Assembly (NCBI RefSeq): GCF_002278925.1
Contig: NZ_NCJH01000006.1
Coordinates: forward strand, 310,001-374,000
DNA length: 64,000 bases
Source of the DNA: Polaromonas sp. 39-63-25
Lineage (GTDB): Bacteria > Pseudomonadota > Gammaproteobacteria > Burkholderiales > Burkholderiaceae_C
Direction of reading: 5' to 3'
The notes under the pieces are model-generated. The model was not told the origin of the DNA. It searched no databases and saw only the letters and a list, made by a program, of their open reading frames with translations. The stretch's first letter is position 1. Each line of letters begins with the position of its first letter. Of the stretch, positions 26,791 through 36,240 are shown in pieces. A program made the translations under genes and the position numbers.

Positions 26791-27404
26791 ACATATCCGC
26801 AAAAATCATGAGCCTGTTTCTCCTGGGCCTGATCCGGGCGCTGACAGGCGCACAGGCACGCTGGCAGGGTTGCCCGCCCAAGGCCGAACAGCGCATTTAT
26901 TTCGCCAACCACCAGAGCCACGCCGATCTGGTGTTGATCTGGGCCGCCCTGCCCAGCGAGCTGCGCAGCATCACACGGCCCATCGCCGCCAAGGACTACT
27001 GGACCAAAACGCCGTTCAAGCAGTGGCTCACCACGGCCGTGTTCAACGCGATCTACGTGGACCGCGCCAAGACCGGCGACCAGGACCCGCTGGAGCCGCT
27101 GATCGATGCGCTCGAAAGCGGCGACTCCATCATCCTGTTTCCGGAGGGTACGCGCGGCCACCAGGAAGAGCCGCAGGCCTTCAAGTCGGGCCTGTACAAC
27201 CTCGCGCAGAAATTTCCGCAGGTGGTGCTGGTGCCAGCGTGGATCAACAACGTGCAGCGCGTCATGCCCAAGGGCGAAGTGGTGCCCGTGCCCATCCTGT
27301 GCTCGGTCACCTTCGGTGCGCCCATGGCGTTGCAGGAAGGAGAGGACCGCGGCGCCTTCCTGGCGCGTGCGCGTGATGCCGTGCTGGCGCTGAGGGAAAG
27401 CTGA
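26787..27404 (+). CDS. 1-acyl-sn-glycerol-3-phosphate acyltransferase (PlsC family)
   Basis: Lysophosphatidic acid acyltransferase-type enzyme of phospholipid synthesis at the inner membrane. The 205-residue product carries the HX4D box in NHQSHADLVLIW and the glycerophosphate-binding FPEGTRGHQEE. The GTG start at 26787 overlaps the mtgA stop (GTGA) and has GGAGG upstream; a longer frame from 26586 is only a shadow of mtgA. The next gene, a CDP-diacylglycerol synthase-like protein, would use its product, which supports a phospholipid role. Confidence 0.88.
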   Translation: MNISAKIMSLFLLGLIRALTGAQARWQGCPPKAEQRIYFANHQSHADLVLIWAALPSELRSITRPIAAKDYWTKTPFKQWLTTAVFNAIYVDRAKTGDQDPLEPLIDALESGDSIILFPEGTRGHQEEPQAFKSGLYNLAQKFPQVVLVPAWINNVQRVMPKGEVVPVPILCSVTFGAPMALQEGEDRGAFLARARDAVLALRES

Positions 27405-28384
27405 TGAGCAGCTTTCTGCGCAACCTGAGCCCTTCCCATCAAGTGGGCCTGCTGTTTGTCGTGGTGTTCGGCCTGCTGATCGTGGCCGGCATCGCGGCGC
27501 TCATCATGTCACTGCGCGACAGCGGCGAGGACGAGGTCCGAACGCAGGACATCAAGGAGTTCAGCAGCCTGCTCAACACCTCGTGGATCATGTGTACCGT
27601 GTTCTGGGTCGGCTGGGCCCTGGGCGAGACGATGGCCACCTTGCTGTTTGCACTGGTGGCTTTTTTCGCCCTGCGCGAATTCATCACCCTGTCGCCGACC
27701 CGCCGCGGCGACCACCGCAGCCTGGTGCTGGCCTTCTTTGTGGTGCTGCCGGTCCAGTTCTGGCTGGTCATGACCGAGCGCTTTGACCTGGTAACCGTGT
27801 TCATCCCGGTGTATGTGTTCCTGGCGATCCCGGTGGTCAGCGCCCTGGCCAACGACCCGCAGCGCTTTCTGGAGCGCAATGCCAAGCTGCAGTGGGGCAT
27901 CATGGTCTGTGTCTATGGCATCAGCCATGTGCCGGCCCTGCTGCTGCTGGACTTTCCGGGCTACGGCGGCAAAAACGCCTTCCTGGTGTTTTTTCTGGTG
28001 TTTGTCGTACAGACCGGCATGCTGGTGCAGCACCTGGCTGCGCGCAAGTGGCCGCGCCCGCCCACGGCGCCCCAGGTCAGCCAGAGCTTTCACTGGAGCA
28101 GCTGGCTGATCGGGCTGATGGTCGGGGGGTTTGTCGGCGGCCTGATGTCGGGCCTGACGCCCTTCAAGCCGGCGCAGGCCGTTGCCATGGCGCTGATCGC
28201 CTGCGTGGCCGGCTCGCTCGGCCACCTGGTGATGAAAGCCCTCAAACGCGACCGCGGCATCACCAACTGGGGCAGCGAAGGCCGGTCGGTCACCGGCGCC
28301 AGTGGCCTGCTGGACCGCGTCGACGCCCTGTGTTTTGCCGCGCCTGTGTTTTTCCACTCGGTTCGGTGGTATTTTGGCCTATGA
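27404..28384 (+). CDS. Phosphatidate cytidylyltransferase-like (CdsA family) membrane protein
   Basis: A 326-residue polytopic membrane protein of the CdsA family, which converts phosphatidic acid plus CTP to CDP-diacylglycerol. Helices are evident at about residues 14-36, 60-90, 105-125, 130-150, 165-185 and beyond. The C-terminal segment MKALKRDRGITNWG...GASGLLDRVDALCFAAP is the family signature, with the conserved LDRVD. It starts one base inside the plsC stop (TGATG). A second, main CdsA elsewhere in the genome is possible, since this lineage is a paralogue type. Confidence 0.85.
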   Translation: MSSFLRNLSPSHQVGLLFVVVFGLLIVAGIAALIMSLRDSGEDEVRTQDIKEFSSLLNTSWIMCTVFWVGWALGETMATLLFALVAFFALREFITLSPTRRGDHRSLVLAFFVVLPVQFWLVMTERFDLVTVFIPVYVFLAIPVVSALANDPQRFLERNAKLQWGIMVCVYGISHVPALLLLDFPGYGGKNAFLVFFLVFVVQTGMLVQHLAARKWPRPPTAPQVSQSFHWSSWLIGLMVGGFVGGLMSGLTPFKPAQAVAMALIACVAGSLGHLVMKALKRDRGITNWGSEGRSVTGASGLLDRVDALCFAAPVFFHSVRWYFGL

Positions 28385-28416
28385 GTCTGCGTTTCGAGAT
28401 TTTGTATTTATCAGTC

Positions 28417-28535
28417 AGGGCCGCGGAACCGGCTTTGCCGGGCCGCAAGGGCCGCGGAACCGGCTTTGCCGGGCCGCAGGCGCAGTGCCCCCTCGGGGGG
28501 CAGCGTAGTACACGAAGTGACAAGCGTGGGGGCCC
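28417..28535 (+). repeat. GC-rich intergenic repeat family, copy C (first module duplicated)
   Basis: The module GGGCCGCGGAACCGGC-TTTGCCGGGCCGCA occurs twice in tandem (28417-28446 and 28449-28478), followed by the usual CCCCCTCGGGGGG core and GTGGGGGCC. Its last base directly precedes the ruvC ATG. Confidence 0.8.
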
Positions 28536-29084
28536 ATGAGAATTCTTGGCATTGATCCGGGCCTGCAGATCACCGGCTTCGGCGTGATCGACGTGGAGGG
28601 CCACGCGCTGAGCTATGTCGCCAGCGGCACCATCAAGACCACCCACCTGGATCGCGGCAACCTGCCAGCGCGGCTCAAGGTGTTGTTCGACGGCATCTGC
28701 GAAATCACCGCCCGCTACACACCCGACAGCTCGGCCTGCGAGATCGTGTTTGTCAACGTCAACCCGCAGGCCACCCTGATGCTGGGCCAGGCGCGCGGCG
28801 CCTGTGTCACGGCCCTGGTCAGCTGCAACATCGAGGTGGCCGAATACACACCACTGCAGATGAAAAAGGCGGTGGCGGGTTACGGCAAGGCCGGCAAGCC
28901 CGAGGTGCAGGAGATGGTGATGAGATTGCTCAAACTGCCGTCACTGCCGGGCAAGGACGCCGCCGACGCGCTGGGCCTGGCGATCACCCATGCCCATGTG
29001 GGAGGCTCCGCCGCCATCCTGGCGCGCGCCGCGACGCTGCAGCGTAAATCCACCGCGTCCTTCAAGGACGGCCGGCATTACTGA
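28536..29084 (+). CDS. ruvC: Crossover junction endodeoxyribonuclease RuvC
   Basis: Holliday-junction resolvase working with RuvAB. The 182-residue product begins [19 protein letters not shown] with the first catalytic Asp; a conserved Glu lies in [10 protein letters not shown] before [11 protein letters not shown], and the C-terminal catalytic acidic pair is in [16 protein letters not shown]. There is no ordinary ribosome-binding site: the start codon is abutted by a GC-rich repeat copy ending GTGGGGGCCC, whose G-run may serve instead. ruvA and ruvB are not adjacent. Confidence 0.95.
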   Translation: MRILGIDPGLQITGFGVIDVEGHALSYVASGTIKTTHLDRGNLPARLKVLFDGICEITARYTPDSSACEIVFVNVNPQATLMLGQARGACVTALVSCNIEVAEYTPLQMKKAVAGYGKAGKPEVQEMVMRLLKLPSLPGKDAADALGLAITHAHVGGSAAILARAATLQRKSTASFKDGRHY

Positions 29085-29094
29085 GGCGCCTGGC

Positions 29095-29271
29095 TCAGAT
29101 CACCCGGTCTGCAATCAGGATGGCAAAAAAGACGAAGGCGGCCACCAGCGTCCATTTGAGGATGGCGAGCCCCGCGCGCTTGTAGCGGACCTGGGAAGTG
29201 ATCGCATACAGCGCAAAGGACGCGCCGGCCGCGAACAGCAAAAGGAAAATGGCGACACGAAAAACCGGCAT
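29095..29271 (-). CDS. Small membrane protein downstream of lpxC
   Basis: A 58-residue protein with two predicted transmembrane helices: residues about 3-24 (VFRVAIFLLLFAAGASFALY) and 38-54 (KWTLVAAFVFFAILIAD), joined by a basic loop TSQVRYKRAG. The ATG at 29271 has a strong AGGAGG four bases upstream, and it lies 26 bases after the lpxC stop on the same strand, so it probably ends the dcw transcript. No function is known to me. The clean codon phase and ribosome-binding site argue that it is real. Confidence 0.75.
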   Translation of the reverse strand: MPVFRVAIFLLLFAAGASFALYAITSQVRYKRAGLAILKWTLVAAFVFFAILIADRVI

Positions 29272-29297
29272 GCATCCTCCTGCGTTCGGCCCGGCAG

Positions 29298-30221
29298 CTA
29301 CCAGGCCCGCGCCAGGGTCGCAAAACCCTGGGGCGCTTTTTTTTCATCGTCGAAGGTGACGACTTCCCAGGCATCTTCGTGCGACAGCAGCTCGCGCAGC
29401 AGCTTGTTGTTCAGCGCATGGCCGGAACGGAAGGCCGTGTAGGCGGCCAGCAGCGGCTTGCCGAGCAGGTACAGGTCGCCCATCGCATCGAGGATCTTGT
29501 GTTTGACGAACTCGTCGTTGTAACGCAGGCCGTCAGTGTTGAGCACCTTGTAGTCATCCATCACGATGGCATTGTCCAGGCCGCCACCAAGCGCCAGCCC
29601 GTTGGCGCGCATCATCTCCACGTCCTTGGTAAAACCGAAGGTGCGCGCGCGCGCGATGTCACGGCTGTAGGAGCCGCTGCCCATGTCGAACTCCACACGC
29701 TGGCCGGTGGAATCCACCGCAGGGTGGTCGAAGTCGATTTCAAACCCAAGCTTGTAGCCGTTGTAGGGCGACAGGCGCGCCCATTTCTCGCTGGCGCCCT
29801 GCCCTTCCCGTACCTCCACCGGCTTGAGCACGCGGATAAAACGTTTCGGTGCTGCCTGCAGCTCAATGCCGGCCGACTGCAGCAAAAACACAAACGAGGA
29901 GGCCGAACCGTCGAGAATCGGCACCTCTTCGGCCGTGATGTCCACATACAGGTTGTCGATGCCCAGGCCGGCGCAGGCCGACATCAGGTGCTCGACCGTG
30001 TGCACCTTGGCACTGCCGCTTGAAATCGTTGAAGCCAGGCGCGTGTCGGTCACCGCCTGCGCGGAAATGGGAATGTCCACCGGTTGCGGCAGATCCACGC
30101 GCCTAAACACAATGCCGGTGTCCGGCGCCGCCGGCCGCAAAGTCAGCTCGACCCGCTGACCGCTGTGCAGGCCCACACCCACCGCCTTGGTCAGGGATTT
30201 GAGGGTTCTTTGGGCGAGCAT
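29298..30221 (-). CDS. lpxC: UDP-3-O-acyl-N-acetylglucosamine deacetylase
   Basis: Zinc-dependent deacetylase, the committed step of lipid A synthesis. The 307-residue product contains [20 protein letters not shown] (zinc His), the central segment [38 protein letters not shown] with zinc-ligand His and Asp, and [14 protein letters not shown] with the catalytic His. It is the last well-known gene of the dcw run, 213 bases after ftsZ, from which it is separated by a structured repeat element, so it may have its own promoter. Confidence 0.96.
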   Translation of the reverse strand: MLAQRTLKSLTKAVGVGLHSGQRVELTLRPAAPDTGIVFRRVDLPQPVDIPISAQAVTDTRLASTISSGSAKVHTVEHLMSACAGLGIDNLYVDITAEEVPILDGSASSFVFLLQSAGIELQAAPKRFIRVLKPVEVREGQGASEKWARLSPYNGYKLGFEIDFDHPAVDSTGQRVEFDMGSGSYSRDIARARTFGFTKDVEMMRANGLALGGGLDNAIVMDDYKVLNTDGLRYNDEFVKHKILDAMGDLYLLGKPLLAAYTAFRSGHALNNKLLRELLSHEDAWEVVTFDDEKKAPQGFATLARAW

Positions 30222-30316
30222 GGCGTTATTTTAGGTTGGGGCCGGACAAGACGCACCTGGTCATGCGCAATGACGCACATGGCCTGTGTGATTAGCGGTC
30301 CCGCGATCGAATCACT

Positions 30317-30440
30317 GATTGATCGAATGGAAAGCGTAGCGAGCAGCCCGAGCTTGCGTTGAGGAGCGGAGCCGTACCCAGGTACGGTGAGCACCGCAGA
30401 TGCAAGATCGGATTGCGCAGTAGCTTTACACCGATCAATC
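30317..30440. repeat. Structured element between ftsZ and lpxC
   Basis: Closed by a 9-bp inverted repeat GATTGATCG (30317) / CGATCAATC (30432), the right arm overlapping the ftsZ stop codon. Inside, CCGTACC-CA-GGTACGG forms a perfect hairpin (30372-30387), extended with bulges by GCGG/CCGC and CTTGC/GCAAG. It may act as the ftsZ transcript terminator or a processing site; no T-run is seen. Confidence 0.5.
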
Positions 30441-31667
30441 CGCCTGCTTGCGCAGGAAAGCCGGAATCTCGAAGTCGTCCATACCGCCCGACGCCAGCGC
30501 ATCAACCTTGGCCGCCGCCTGCGTGCGGTTGGTGCGCCAGACGCTGGGGACGGCCATGTTGCCGTAGTCGGTCTGTGCCGAACCCATGCTGCTGCCACCC
30601 GGATGGGACCCGCTGACGGTTGCGCCGCCGACCGCCATGTTGAGCACCGGCATGTTGTCCGTGCCGGTACGCAGCACCTGCAGCGGAGGCGCCTGGCGGC
30701 GCATGCCCTGACGGCTCAGGCCGGTGGCGACCACCGTGACGCGGATGTCTTCGCCGAGATCGTCGTCGTAGGCCGTGCCGTAGATCACATGTGCGTCAGG
30801 CGAAGCATAGGCGCGGATGGTGTTCATCGCGAGCTTGGACTCGTTGAGCTTCAGCGAACCTTTGGCCGCGCTGATCAGCACCAGCACACCCTTGGCGCCC
30901 GACAGGTCAATGCCTTCGAGCAGGGGGCAGGCCACGGCCTGCTCGGCCGCGATGCGTGCGCGGTCCGGGCCGTTGGCACGGGCCGTGCCCATCATGGCCT
31001 TGCCGGGCTCACCCATCACGGTGCGCACGTCCTCGAAGTCGACGTTGACATGGCCAGGAACGTTGATGATCTCGGCAATGCCACCGACGGCGTTTTTCAG
31101 CACGTCGTTGGCGTGCGCAAAGGCTTCGTCCTGCGTGACGTCGTCGCCCAGCACTTCGAGCAGCTTCTCGTTGAGGACCACGATCAGCGAATCGACATTG
31201 GCTTCGAGTTCGGCCAGGCCGAGGTCGGCATTGGTCATGCGGCGCCCGCCCTCGAACTCGAAAGGCTTGGTCACCACACCGACGGTGAGGATGCCCATTT
31301 CTTTCGCGATGCGCGCAATCACCGGCGCGGCGCCGGTGCCGGTGCCGCCACCCATGCCGGCGGTGATGAACAGCATGTGCGCACCGGCGATGGCGGCACG
31401 GATGTCGTCCACCGCCATCTCGGCCGCGTCACGGCCCTTCTCGGGTTTGCTGCCTGCGCCCAGGCCGCTGCCGCCGAGCTGGATCTGCTTGTGCGCGCTA
31501 CCGCGGCCGAGTGCCTGTGCGTCGGTGTTGGCGCAGATGAACTCCACGCCCTGGACGTTGCGCTCGATCATGTGTTCGACCGCATTGCCGCCGCCGCCGC
31601 CCACGCCGATCACCTTGATCTGCGTGCCCTGGTTGAACTCTTCGATTTCAATCATTTCGATGCTCAT
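30435..31667 (-). CDS. ftsZ: Cell division protein FtsZ
   Basis: Tubulin-like GTPase forming the division ring. The 410-residue product has the nucleotide-binding IKVIGVGGGGGNAVEHMI, the tubulin signature GGGTGTGAAPVIA, the T7-type catalytic loop region NVDFEDVRTVM, a variable Ala/Ser-rich linker and the C-terminal partner-binding peptide DDFEIPAFLRKQAD that contacts FtsA/ZipA/MinC. The start at 31667 has AGGAGG five bases upstream. The 143-base AT-richer spacer after ftsA may hold a dedicated promoter, as is common for ftsZ. Confidence 0.98.
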   Translation of the reverse strand: MSIEMIEIEEFNQGTQIKVIGVGGGGGNAVEHMIERNVQGVEFICANTDAQALGRGSAHKQIQLGGSGLGAGSKPEKGRDAAEMAVDDIRAAIAGAHMLFITAGMGGGTGTGAAPVIARIAKEMGILTVGVVTKPFEFEGGRRMTNADLGLAELEANVDSLIVVLNEKLLEVLGDDVTQDEAFAHANDVLKNAVGGIAEIINVPGHVNVDFEDVRTVMGEPGKAMMGTARANGPDRARIAAEQAVACPLLEGIDLSGAKGVLVLISAAKGSLKLNESKLAMNTIRAYASPDAHVIYGTAYDDDLGEDIRVTVVATGLSRQGMRRQAPPLQVLRTGTDNMPVLNMAVGGATVSGSHPGGSSMGSAQTDYGNMAVPSVWRTNRTQAAAKVDALASGGMDDFEIPAFLRKQAD

Positions 31668-31810
31668 GTGAGCCTCCTATCCATATGTTGCAGTTGCCAA
31701 AAATTTTTATTAGTTTCTTTTCGATGGGAAAAACCGTCACGCAGGGGGATCGGCGCCCCCCGAGTGGCTGCACCGCGGACTCCGCCAGATAAAAACCGGA
31801 AATTTTTTCA

Positions 31811-33040
31811 TCAGAAGTTCCCCACCAGCCAGTCCTTGACCCGGCCAAAAGCGTTATGAACACTGCCTGCCTTTTGCGAAACGCGGTGCCCGCGCATGCG
31901 CGCCAGCCGGGCTTCCTCGAGCAGACCCATGACGGTGGCCGCGCGCGGCTGGGCCACCATGTCCGACAGTGCACTCGAATAACGCGGAATGCCGCGCCGC
32001 ACCGGCTTGAGAAAAATGTCCTCGCCGAGTTCGACCATGCCCGGCATGACCGCACTGCCGCCGGTGATCACGATGCCGGACGACAGCACCTCTTCGTACC
32101 CGGACTCGCGGATGACCTGCTGCACCAGCGAGAAGATTTCCTCGATGCGCGGCTCGATCACGCCGGCCAGCGCCTGTTTGGACAGCATGCGCGGCCCGCG
32201 GTCGCCCAGGCCCGGCACCTCCACCTGCTGGTCCGGATCGGCCAGCAACTGCTTGGCAAAACCGCTCTCGACCTTGATGTCTTCGGCGTCCTTGGTCGGG
32301 GTGCGCAGCGCCATGGCGATGTCGCTGGTGATCAGGTCGCCGGCGATCGGGATCACGGCCGTGTGGCGGATCGCGCCGCCGGTGAAAATCGCCACGTCAG
32401 TGGTGCCGGCGCCGATGTCGACCAGCGCCACACCGAGTTCCTGCTCGTCGCGGCTGAGCACCGACAGGCTGGAGGCCAGCGGGTTGAGCATCAGCTGGTC
32501 CACTTCGAGGCCGCAGCGGCGCACGCACTTGATGATGTTTTCCGCCGCACTTTGCGCACCGGTCACGATGTGCACCTTGGCTTCCAGCCGGATGCCGCTC
32601 ATGCCGATGGGTTCGCGCACGTCCTGGCCGTCGATCACGAACTCCTGCGGCTCGACCAGCAGCAGGCGCTGGTCGGTGGAGATGTTGATGGCCTTGGCGG
32701 TCTCGATGACGCGGGCCACGTCGGCCTGCGTGACTTCCTTGTCCTTGACCGCCACCATGCCGCTGGAGTTGATGCCGCGGATGTGGCTGCCGGTGATGCC
32801 GGTGTAGACACGCGCGATCTTGCAGTCGGCCATCAGCTCGGCCTCTTTCAGCGCCTGCTGGATGCTCTGCACCGTGGCGTCGATGTTGACCACCACGCCG
32901 CGCTTGAGCCCGTTGCTGTAGGCGATGCCCAGGCCGGCCAGCTTGAGCTCACCACCGGGCAGGACTTCGGCCACCACCGCCATGACCTTGCTGGTCCCGA
33001 TGTCCAGCCCCACCACGAGATCTTTGTATTCTTTCGCCAT
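31811..33040 (-). CDS. ftsA: Cell division protein FtsA
   Basis: Actin-like ATPase that tethers FtsZ to the membrane. The 409-residue product has VVGLDIGTSKVMAVVAEV (phosphate 1), the inserted 1C domain, VALVDIGAGTTDVAIFTGG (phosphate 2), GIVITGGSAVMPGMVELGE (adenosine motif) and a C-terminal amphipathic helix ending in VKDWLVGNF. The ATG at 33040 is the one that gives the family N-terminus; an in-frame ATG at 33121 lies inside ftsQ. It is five bases after the ftsQ stop region. Confidence 0.97.
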   Translation of the reverse strand: MAKEYKDLVVGLDIGTSKVMAVVAEVLPGGELKLAGLGIAYSNGLKRGVVVNIDATVQSIQQALKEAELMADCKIARVYTGITGSHIRGINSSGMVAVKDKEVTQADVARVIETAKAINISTDQRLLLVEPQEFVIDGQDVREPIGMSGIRLEAKVHIVTGAQSAAENIIKCVRRCGLEVDQLMLNPLASSLSVLSRDEQELGVALVDIGAGTTDVAIFTGGAIRHTAVIPIAGDLITSDIAMALRTPTKDAEDIKVESGFAKQLLADPDQQVEVPGLGDRGPRMLSKQALAGVIEPRIEEIFSLVQQVIRESGYEEVLSSGIVITGGSAVMPGMVELGEDIFLKPVRRGIPRYSSALSDMVAQPRAATVMGLLEEARLARMRGHRVSQKAGSVHNAFGRVKDWLVGNF

Positions 33041-33044
33041 ATCT

Positions 33045-33836
33045 TTACCTTTTTGCTTTCCTGTCCTCTTTGCCGCCCAACACCGTGGTGGTGACGCCCC
33101 TGAGCTTGAGCGCATACCCATTGCTGTAACGCAGGTCGGCCGACTCGAGATTGCGGCCGTACCTGCTGGACACCTGCGTCAGCGTGGCGGCGAATCGTTC
33201 GGCACGGTTGTGGATCTCGTCGAGGGAGCCCAGCCCCAGCTCGATAAGCACACCGTCCTCGAGCCTGGCCCGCCAGCTGCCGCGGGCCGTCAACTCCAGC
33301 AGTTCCAGCCGCGTGTCCATTTTTTCGAACACCGGAGCCAGCCTGCGGTAGCCCGCCAGCACCAGCACAGCCTGGCCCTGCGGCCCGTTGAGCAGCGGCA
33401 GGTCGTCGACCTCGACGTCGCCCTGGTTGGCCTCGAACACCTCGCCGTAACTGTTGACCAGGCGGGCGTCGCCCTCCTGCCCCCAGAAGGCAATCGGCTG
33501 GTGCTCCTGCAGCACCACCCGCAGCCGGTTGGGAAACTCGCGCTGCACCACCGCCTTGCGCACCCAGGGCACGCTCTCGAACGCCGCCTGTGTCCGGAAC
33601 AGATCGACGGTGAAAAAATTGCCGGTCAACTTGGGCACGACATTGGCGCGCAGCGTGACCGCGTTGTTGTGGCCCAGGTCGCCGCCGACCCGGATGGCCG
33701 TGAGGCGAAACAGGTTCTGCTGCAGCAGCCACGACACCCCGAAGGTCACCAGCATGCCCGCAAACGCCAGCCCCAGCACCAGCGAAGTGGTGTTCATGAG
33801 CTTGACGTCCAGCGGGACAGGCAGGGTTTGGCTCAC
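33045..33836 (-). CDS. ftsQ: Cell division protein FtsQ
   Basis: Bitopic inner-membrane divisome protein bridging FtsK to FtsB/FtsL. The 263-residue product has a short cytoplasmic N-terminus, one transmembrane helix at about residues 15-38 ([20 protein letters not shown]), a POTRA domain ([20 protein letters not shown] to [20 protein letters not shown]) and the beta domain. It overlaps the ddlB stop by four bases. Confidence 0.95.
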   Translation of the reverse strand: MSQTLPVPLDVKLMNTTSLVLGLAFAGMLVTFGVSWLLQQNLFRLTAIRVGGDLGHNNAVTLRANVVPKLTGNFFTVDLFRTQAAFESVPWVRKAVVQREFPNRLRVVLQEHQPIAFWGQEGDARLVNSYGEVFEANQGDVEVDDLPLLNGPQGQAVLVLAGYRRLAPVFEKMDTRLELLELTARGSWRARLEDGVLIELGLGSLDEIHNRAERFAATLTQVSSRYGRNLESADLRYSNGYALKLRGVTTTVLGGKEDRKAKR

Positions 33837-34810
33837 GCAGCGCCTCCCTGCGTTCTCGGGTTGTCCAGGCTGGCCGTGCGCAGCACGTCCAGGCAGAGGT
33901 CCTCATAACTGATGCCGGCGGCGCGTGCCGACATCGGCACCAGCGAATGGCCGGTCATGCCGGGCGAGGTGTTGATTTCCAGCAGGTAGGGCTGGCGGGT
34001 TTTGCCGTCAATCATCACGTCGAGACGACCCCAGCCGCGGCAACCCAGCAGGCGGTAGGCCTTGAGCACCAGCGCCTGGATCGCCGCTTCCTCGCCCGCC
34101 GGCAGGCCGCAGGGCACCAGGTATTGCGTGGTGTCGGTGAAGTACTTGTTCTGGTAGTCGTAGTTGCCCTCGGGCGCGACGATGCGGATCACCGGCAGGG
34201 CCCGCGCATCATTCCCCGTGCCCAGCACCGGGCAGGTCACTTCATCCCCGCTGATGAACTGTTCGCACAACACGTCGGCATCCATTTGCGCCGCCTGTTC
34301 GACCGCGTCGACCATGCCGGAATACCCTGCCACCTTGACCACGCCGATCGACGAACCCTCGCGCGCCGGCTTGACGATCAGCGGCAGACCCAGGTCGTCG
34401 GGGACCGCGATCACCTGCCGGCGCTCAAAGGCGCCGCGACGCAGCAACAGGTACTTCGGGGTCGACAGGCCCTCGGCCAGCCAGATGCGCTTGGTCATGA
34501 CCTTGTCGATGGCGATGCTCGACGCCATCACGCCAGAGCCGGTGTAGGGAATGCCCATCAGCTCAAGCGCGCCCTGCACCGTGCCGTCTTCGCCAAAACG
34601 TCCGTGTAGCGCAATGAAGCAGCGCTCAAAGTTCTCGCGTTTGAGCTCGCCGAGGTCGCGCTCTGCCGGGTCGAAGGCGTGGGCATCAACGCCGCGCGAA
34701 CGCAGCGCCTCCAGCACCCCGCGGCCCGACATCAAGGAGACCTCGCGCTCGGCCGAGTGGCCGCCCAGCAGCACCGCCACCTTGCCAAATGGGGAGTCTT
34801 TCAGGCTCAC
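33833..34810 (-). CDS. ddlB: D-alanine--D-alanine ligase
   Basis: ATP-grasp ligase making D-Ala-D-Ala for peptidoglycan. The 325-residue product starts [20 protein letters not shown] at a GTG that overlaps the murC stop (GTGA). Motifs are [53 protein letters not shown] and [20 protein letters not shown]. An in-frame ATG at 34903 would lie within murC and is not needed. Confidence 0.96.
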   Translation of the reverse strand: MSLKDSPFGKVAVLLGGHSAEREVSLMSGRGVLEALRSRGVDAHAFDPAERDLGELKRENFERCFIALHGRFGEDGTVQGALELMGIPYTGSGVMASSIAIDKVMTKRIWLAEGLSTPKYLLLRRGAFERRQVIAVPDDLGLPLIVKPAREGSSIGVVKVAGYSGMVDAVEQAAQMDADVLCEQFISGDEVTCPVLGTGNDARALPVIRIVAPEGNYDYQNKYFTDTTQYLVPCGLPAGEEAAIQALVLKAYRLLGCRGWGRLDVMIDGKTRQPYLLEINTSPGMTGHSLVPMSARAAGISYEDLCLDVLRTASLDNPRTQGGAA

Positions 34811-34855
34811 AGCCCTTTTCCTTCCTGCGCAGAACGCTCTGTTTTTTGTAGCAAC
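34804..34855 (-). repeat. Dispersed ~60-base repeat, copy 7 (3' end of murC)
   Basis: Read on the minus strand: TTGCTACAAAAAACAGAGC, CTGCGC, AAAAGGGCTG and GAGCC. It encodes the last residues of MurC ([15 protein letters not shown]) and its stop codon, and reaches the ddlB start. Confidence 0.75.
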
Positions 34856-36240
34856 TCGACCACCTTGCCGGGCACCGCACCAATCGTGCCGGCCCCCATG
34901 CACAGCACCACATCGCCGCCCCGGGCGTTGTCGGCAATCGCCTGCGCCATGGCCTCGATGTCGTCGACGAACACCGGCTCGACCTTGCCGGCCACCCGCA
35001 ACGCGCGTGCCAGCGAACGGCCGTCGGCCGCCACAATCGGCGCCTCGCCGGCGGCGTAAACCTCGGACAGCAGCACGCTGTCGGCCTGGCCGATGACTTT
35101 CACAAAGTCCTCGAAGCAGTCCCGCGTGCGGGTGAAGCGGTGCGGCTGGAAGGCCAGCACCAGGCGCCGCCCCGGGTAGGCACCGCGCGCCGCCGCCAGC
35201 GTGGCGGCCATCTCGACCGGGTGGTGGCCGTAGTCATCAATCACGGTGAAACTGCCGCCGGCAGGCGCCGGCACGTCGCCGTAGTGCTGGAAGCGCCGGC
35301 CCACGCCCTTGAATTCGGCCAGCGCCTTCTGCACCGCGGCGTCGGGGATGTTGAGCTCCACCGCGACCGCGATGGCCGACAGCGCATTGAGCACGTTGTG
35401 CTCGCCGGGCAGGTTGAGCACCACCGGCAGGTCGGCAAGAATCACGCCGTTGCGCCGCTGCACCGTGAAGTGCATCTGCCCGCCGACCGCCTTCACGTTG
35501 ATGGCGCGGACCTGGGCGTCCTCGCCAAAACCATAGCTGGTGATGGGGCAGGACACCTGCGGCACGATCTCGCGCACGGCCGCATCGTCGGTGCACAAAA
35601 TCGCCGTGCCATAAAACGGCATGCGGTGCAGGAAATCGACGAAGGCCTTCTTCAGGTTGCCGAAGTCGTGGCCATAGGTCTCCATGTGGTCGGCATCGAT
35701 GTTGGTCACCACCGCCATCACCGGCAACAGGTTGAGGAAGGAGGCGTCCGACTCGTCGGCCTCGACCACGATGTAGTCGCCCGAACCCAGCCGGGCATTG
35801 GCACCGGCACTGTTGAGCCGGCCACCGATCACAAAGGTCGGATCCAGCCCGCCCTCGGCCAGCACGCTGGCGACCAGGCTGGTGGTGGTGGTCTTGCCAT
35901 GCGTGCCGGCAATCGCAATACCCTGCTTCAGGCGCATCAGTTCAGCCAGCATCAGCGCACGCGGCACCACGGGAATGCGTTTTTCGCGCGCCGCCAGCAC
36001 CTCGGGGTTGTCGGGCTTCACCGCCGTCGAGGTGACCACCGCATCAACGCTGACCAGGTTTTCCGCGGCATGGCCGACAAAGGTCTGGATGCCCAGTCCG
36101 GCCAGGCGGCGCAAGGTGGCACTGCCTACCAGGTCGGAGCCGGAGATCACGTAACCGAGGTTATGCAGGACCTCGGCAATGCCGGACATGCCGGAGCCGC
36201 CCAGGCCGATGAAGTGAATGTGTTTGATCGCGTGTTTCAT
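34807..36240 (-). CDS. murC: UDP-N-acetylmuramate--L-alanine ligase
   Basis: Adds L-Ala to UDP-MurNAc. The 477-residue product has the N-terminal [21 protein letters not shown]-loop [49 protein letters not shown] and the C-terminal-domain [12 protein letters not shown]. Its ATG at 36240 overlaps the murG stop (ATGA) and its stop overlaps the ddlB start (GTGA). The final 15 residues come from a repeat copy rather than the usual MurC C-terminus. A longer in-frame reading upstream runs through murG in another frame and is not coding. Confidence 0.97.
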   Translation of the reverse strand: MKHAIKHIHFIGLGGSGMSGIAEVLHNLGYVISGSDLVGSATLRRLAGLGIQTFVGHAAENLVSVDAVVTSTAVKPDNPEVLAAREKRIPVVPRALMLAELMRLKQGIAIAGTHGKTTTTSLVASVLAEGGLDPTFVIGGRLNSAGANARLGSGDYIVVEADESDASFLNLLPVMAVVTNIDADHMETYGHDFGNLKKAFVDFLHRMPFYGTAILCTDDAAVREIVPQVSCPITSYGFGEDAQVRAINVKAVGGQMHFTVQRRNGVILADLPVVLNLPGEHNVLNALSAIAVAVELNIPDAAVQKALAEFKGVGRRFQHYGDVPAPAGGSFTVIDDYGHHPVEMAATLAAARGAYPGRRLVLAFQPHRFTRTRDCFEDFVKVIGQADSVLLSEVYAAGEAPIVAADGRSLARALRVAGKVEPVFVDDIEAMAQAIADNARGGDVVLCMGAGTIGAVPGKVVELLQKTERSAQEGKGL

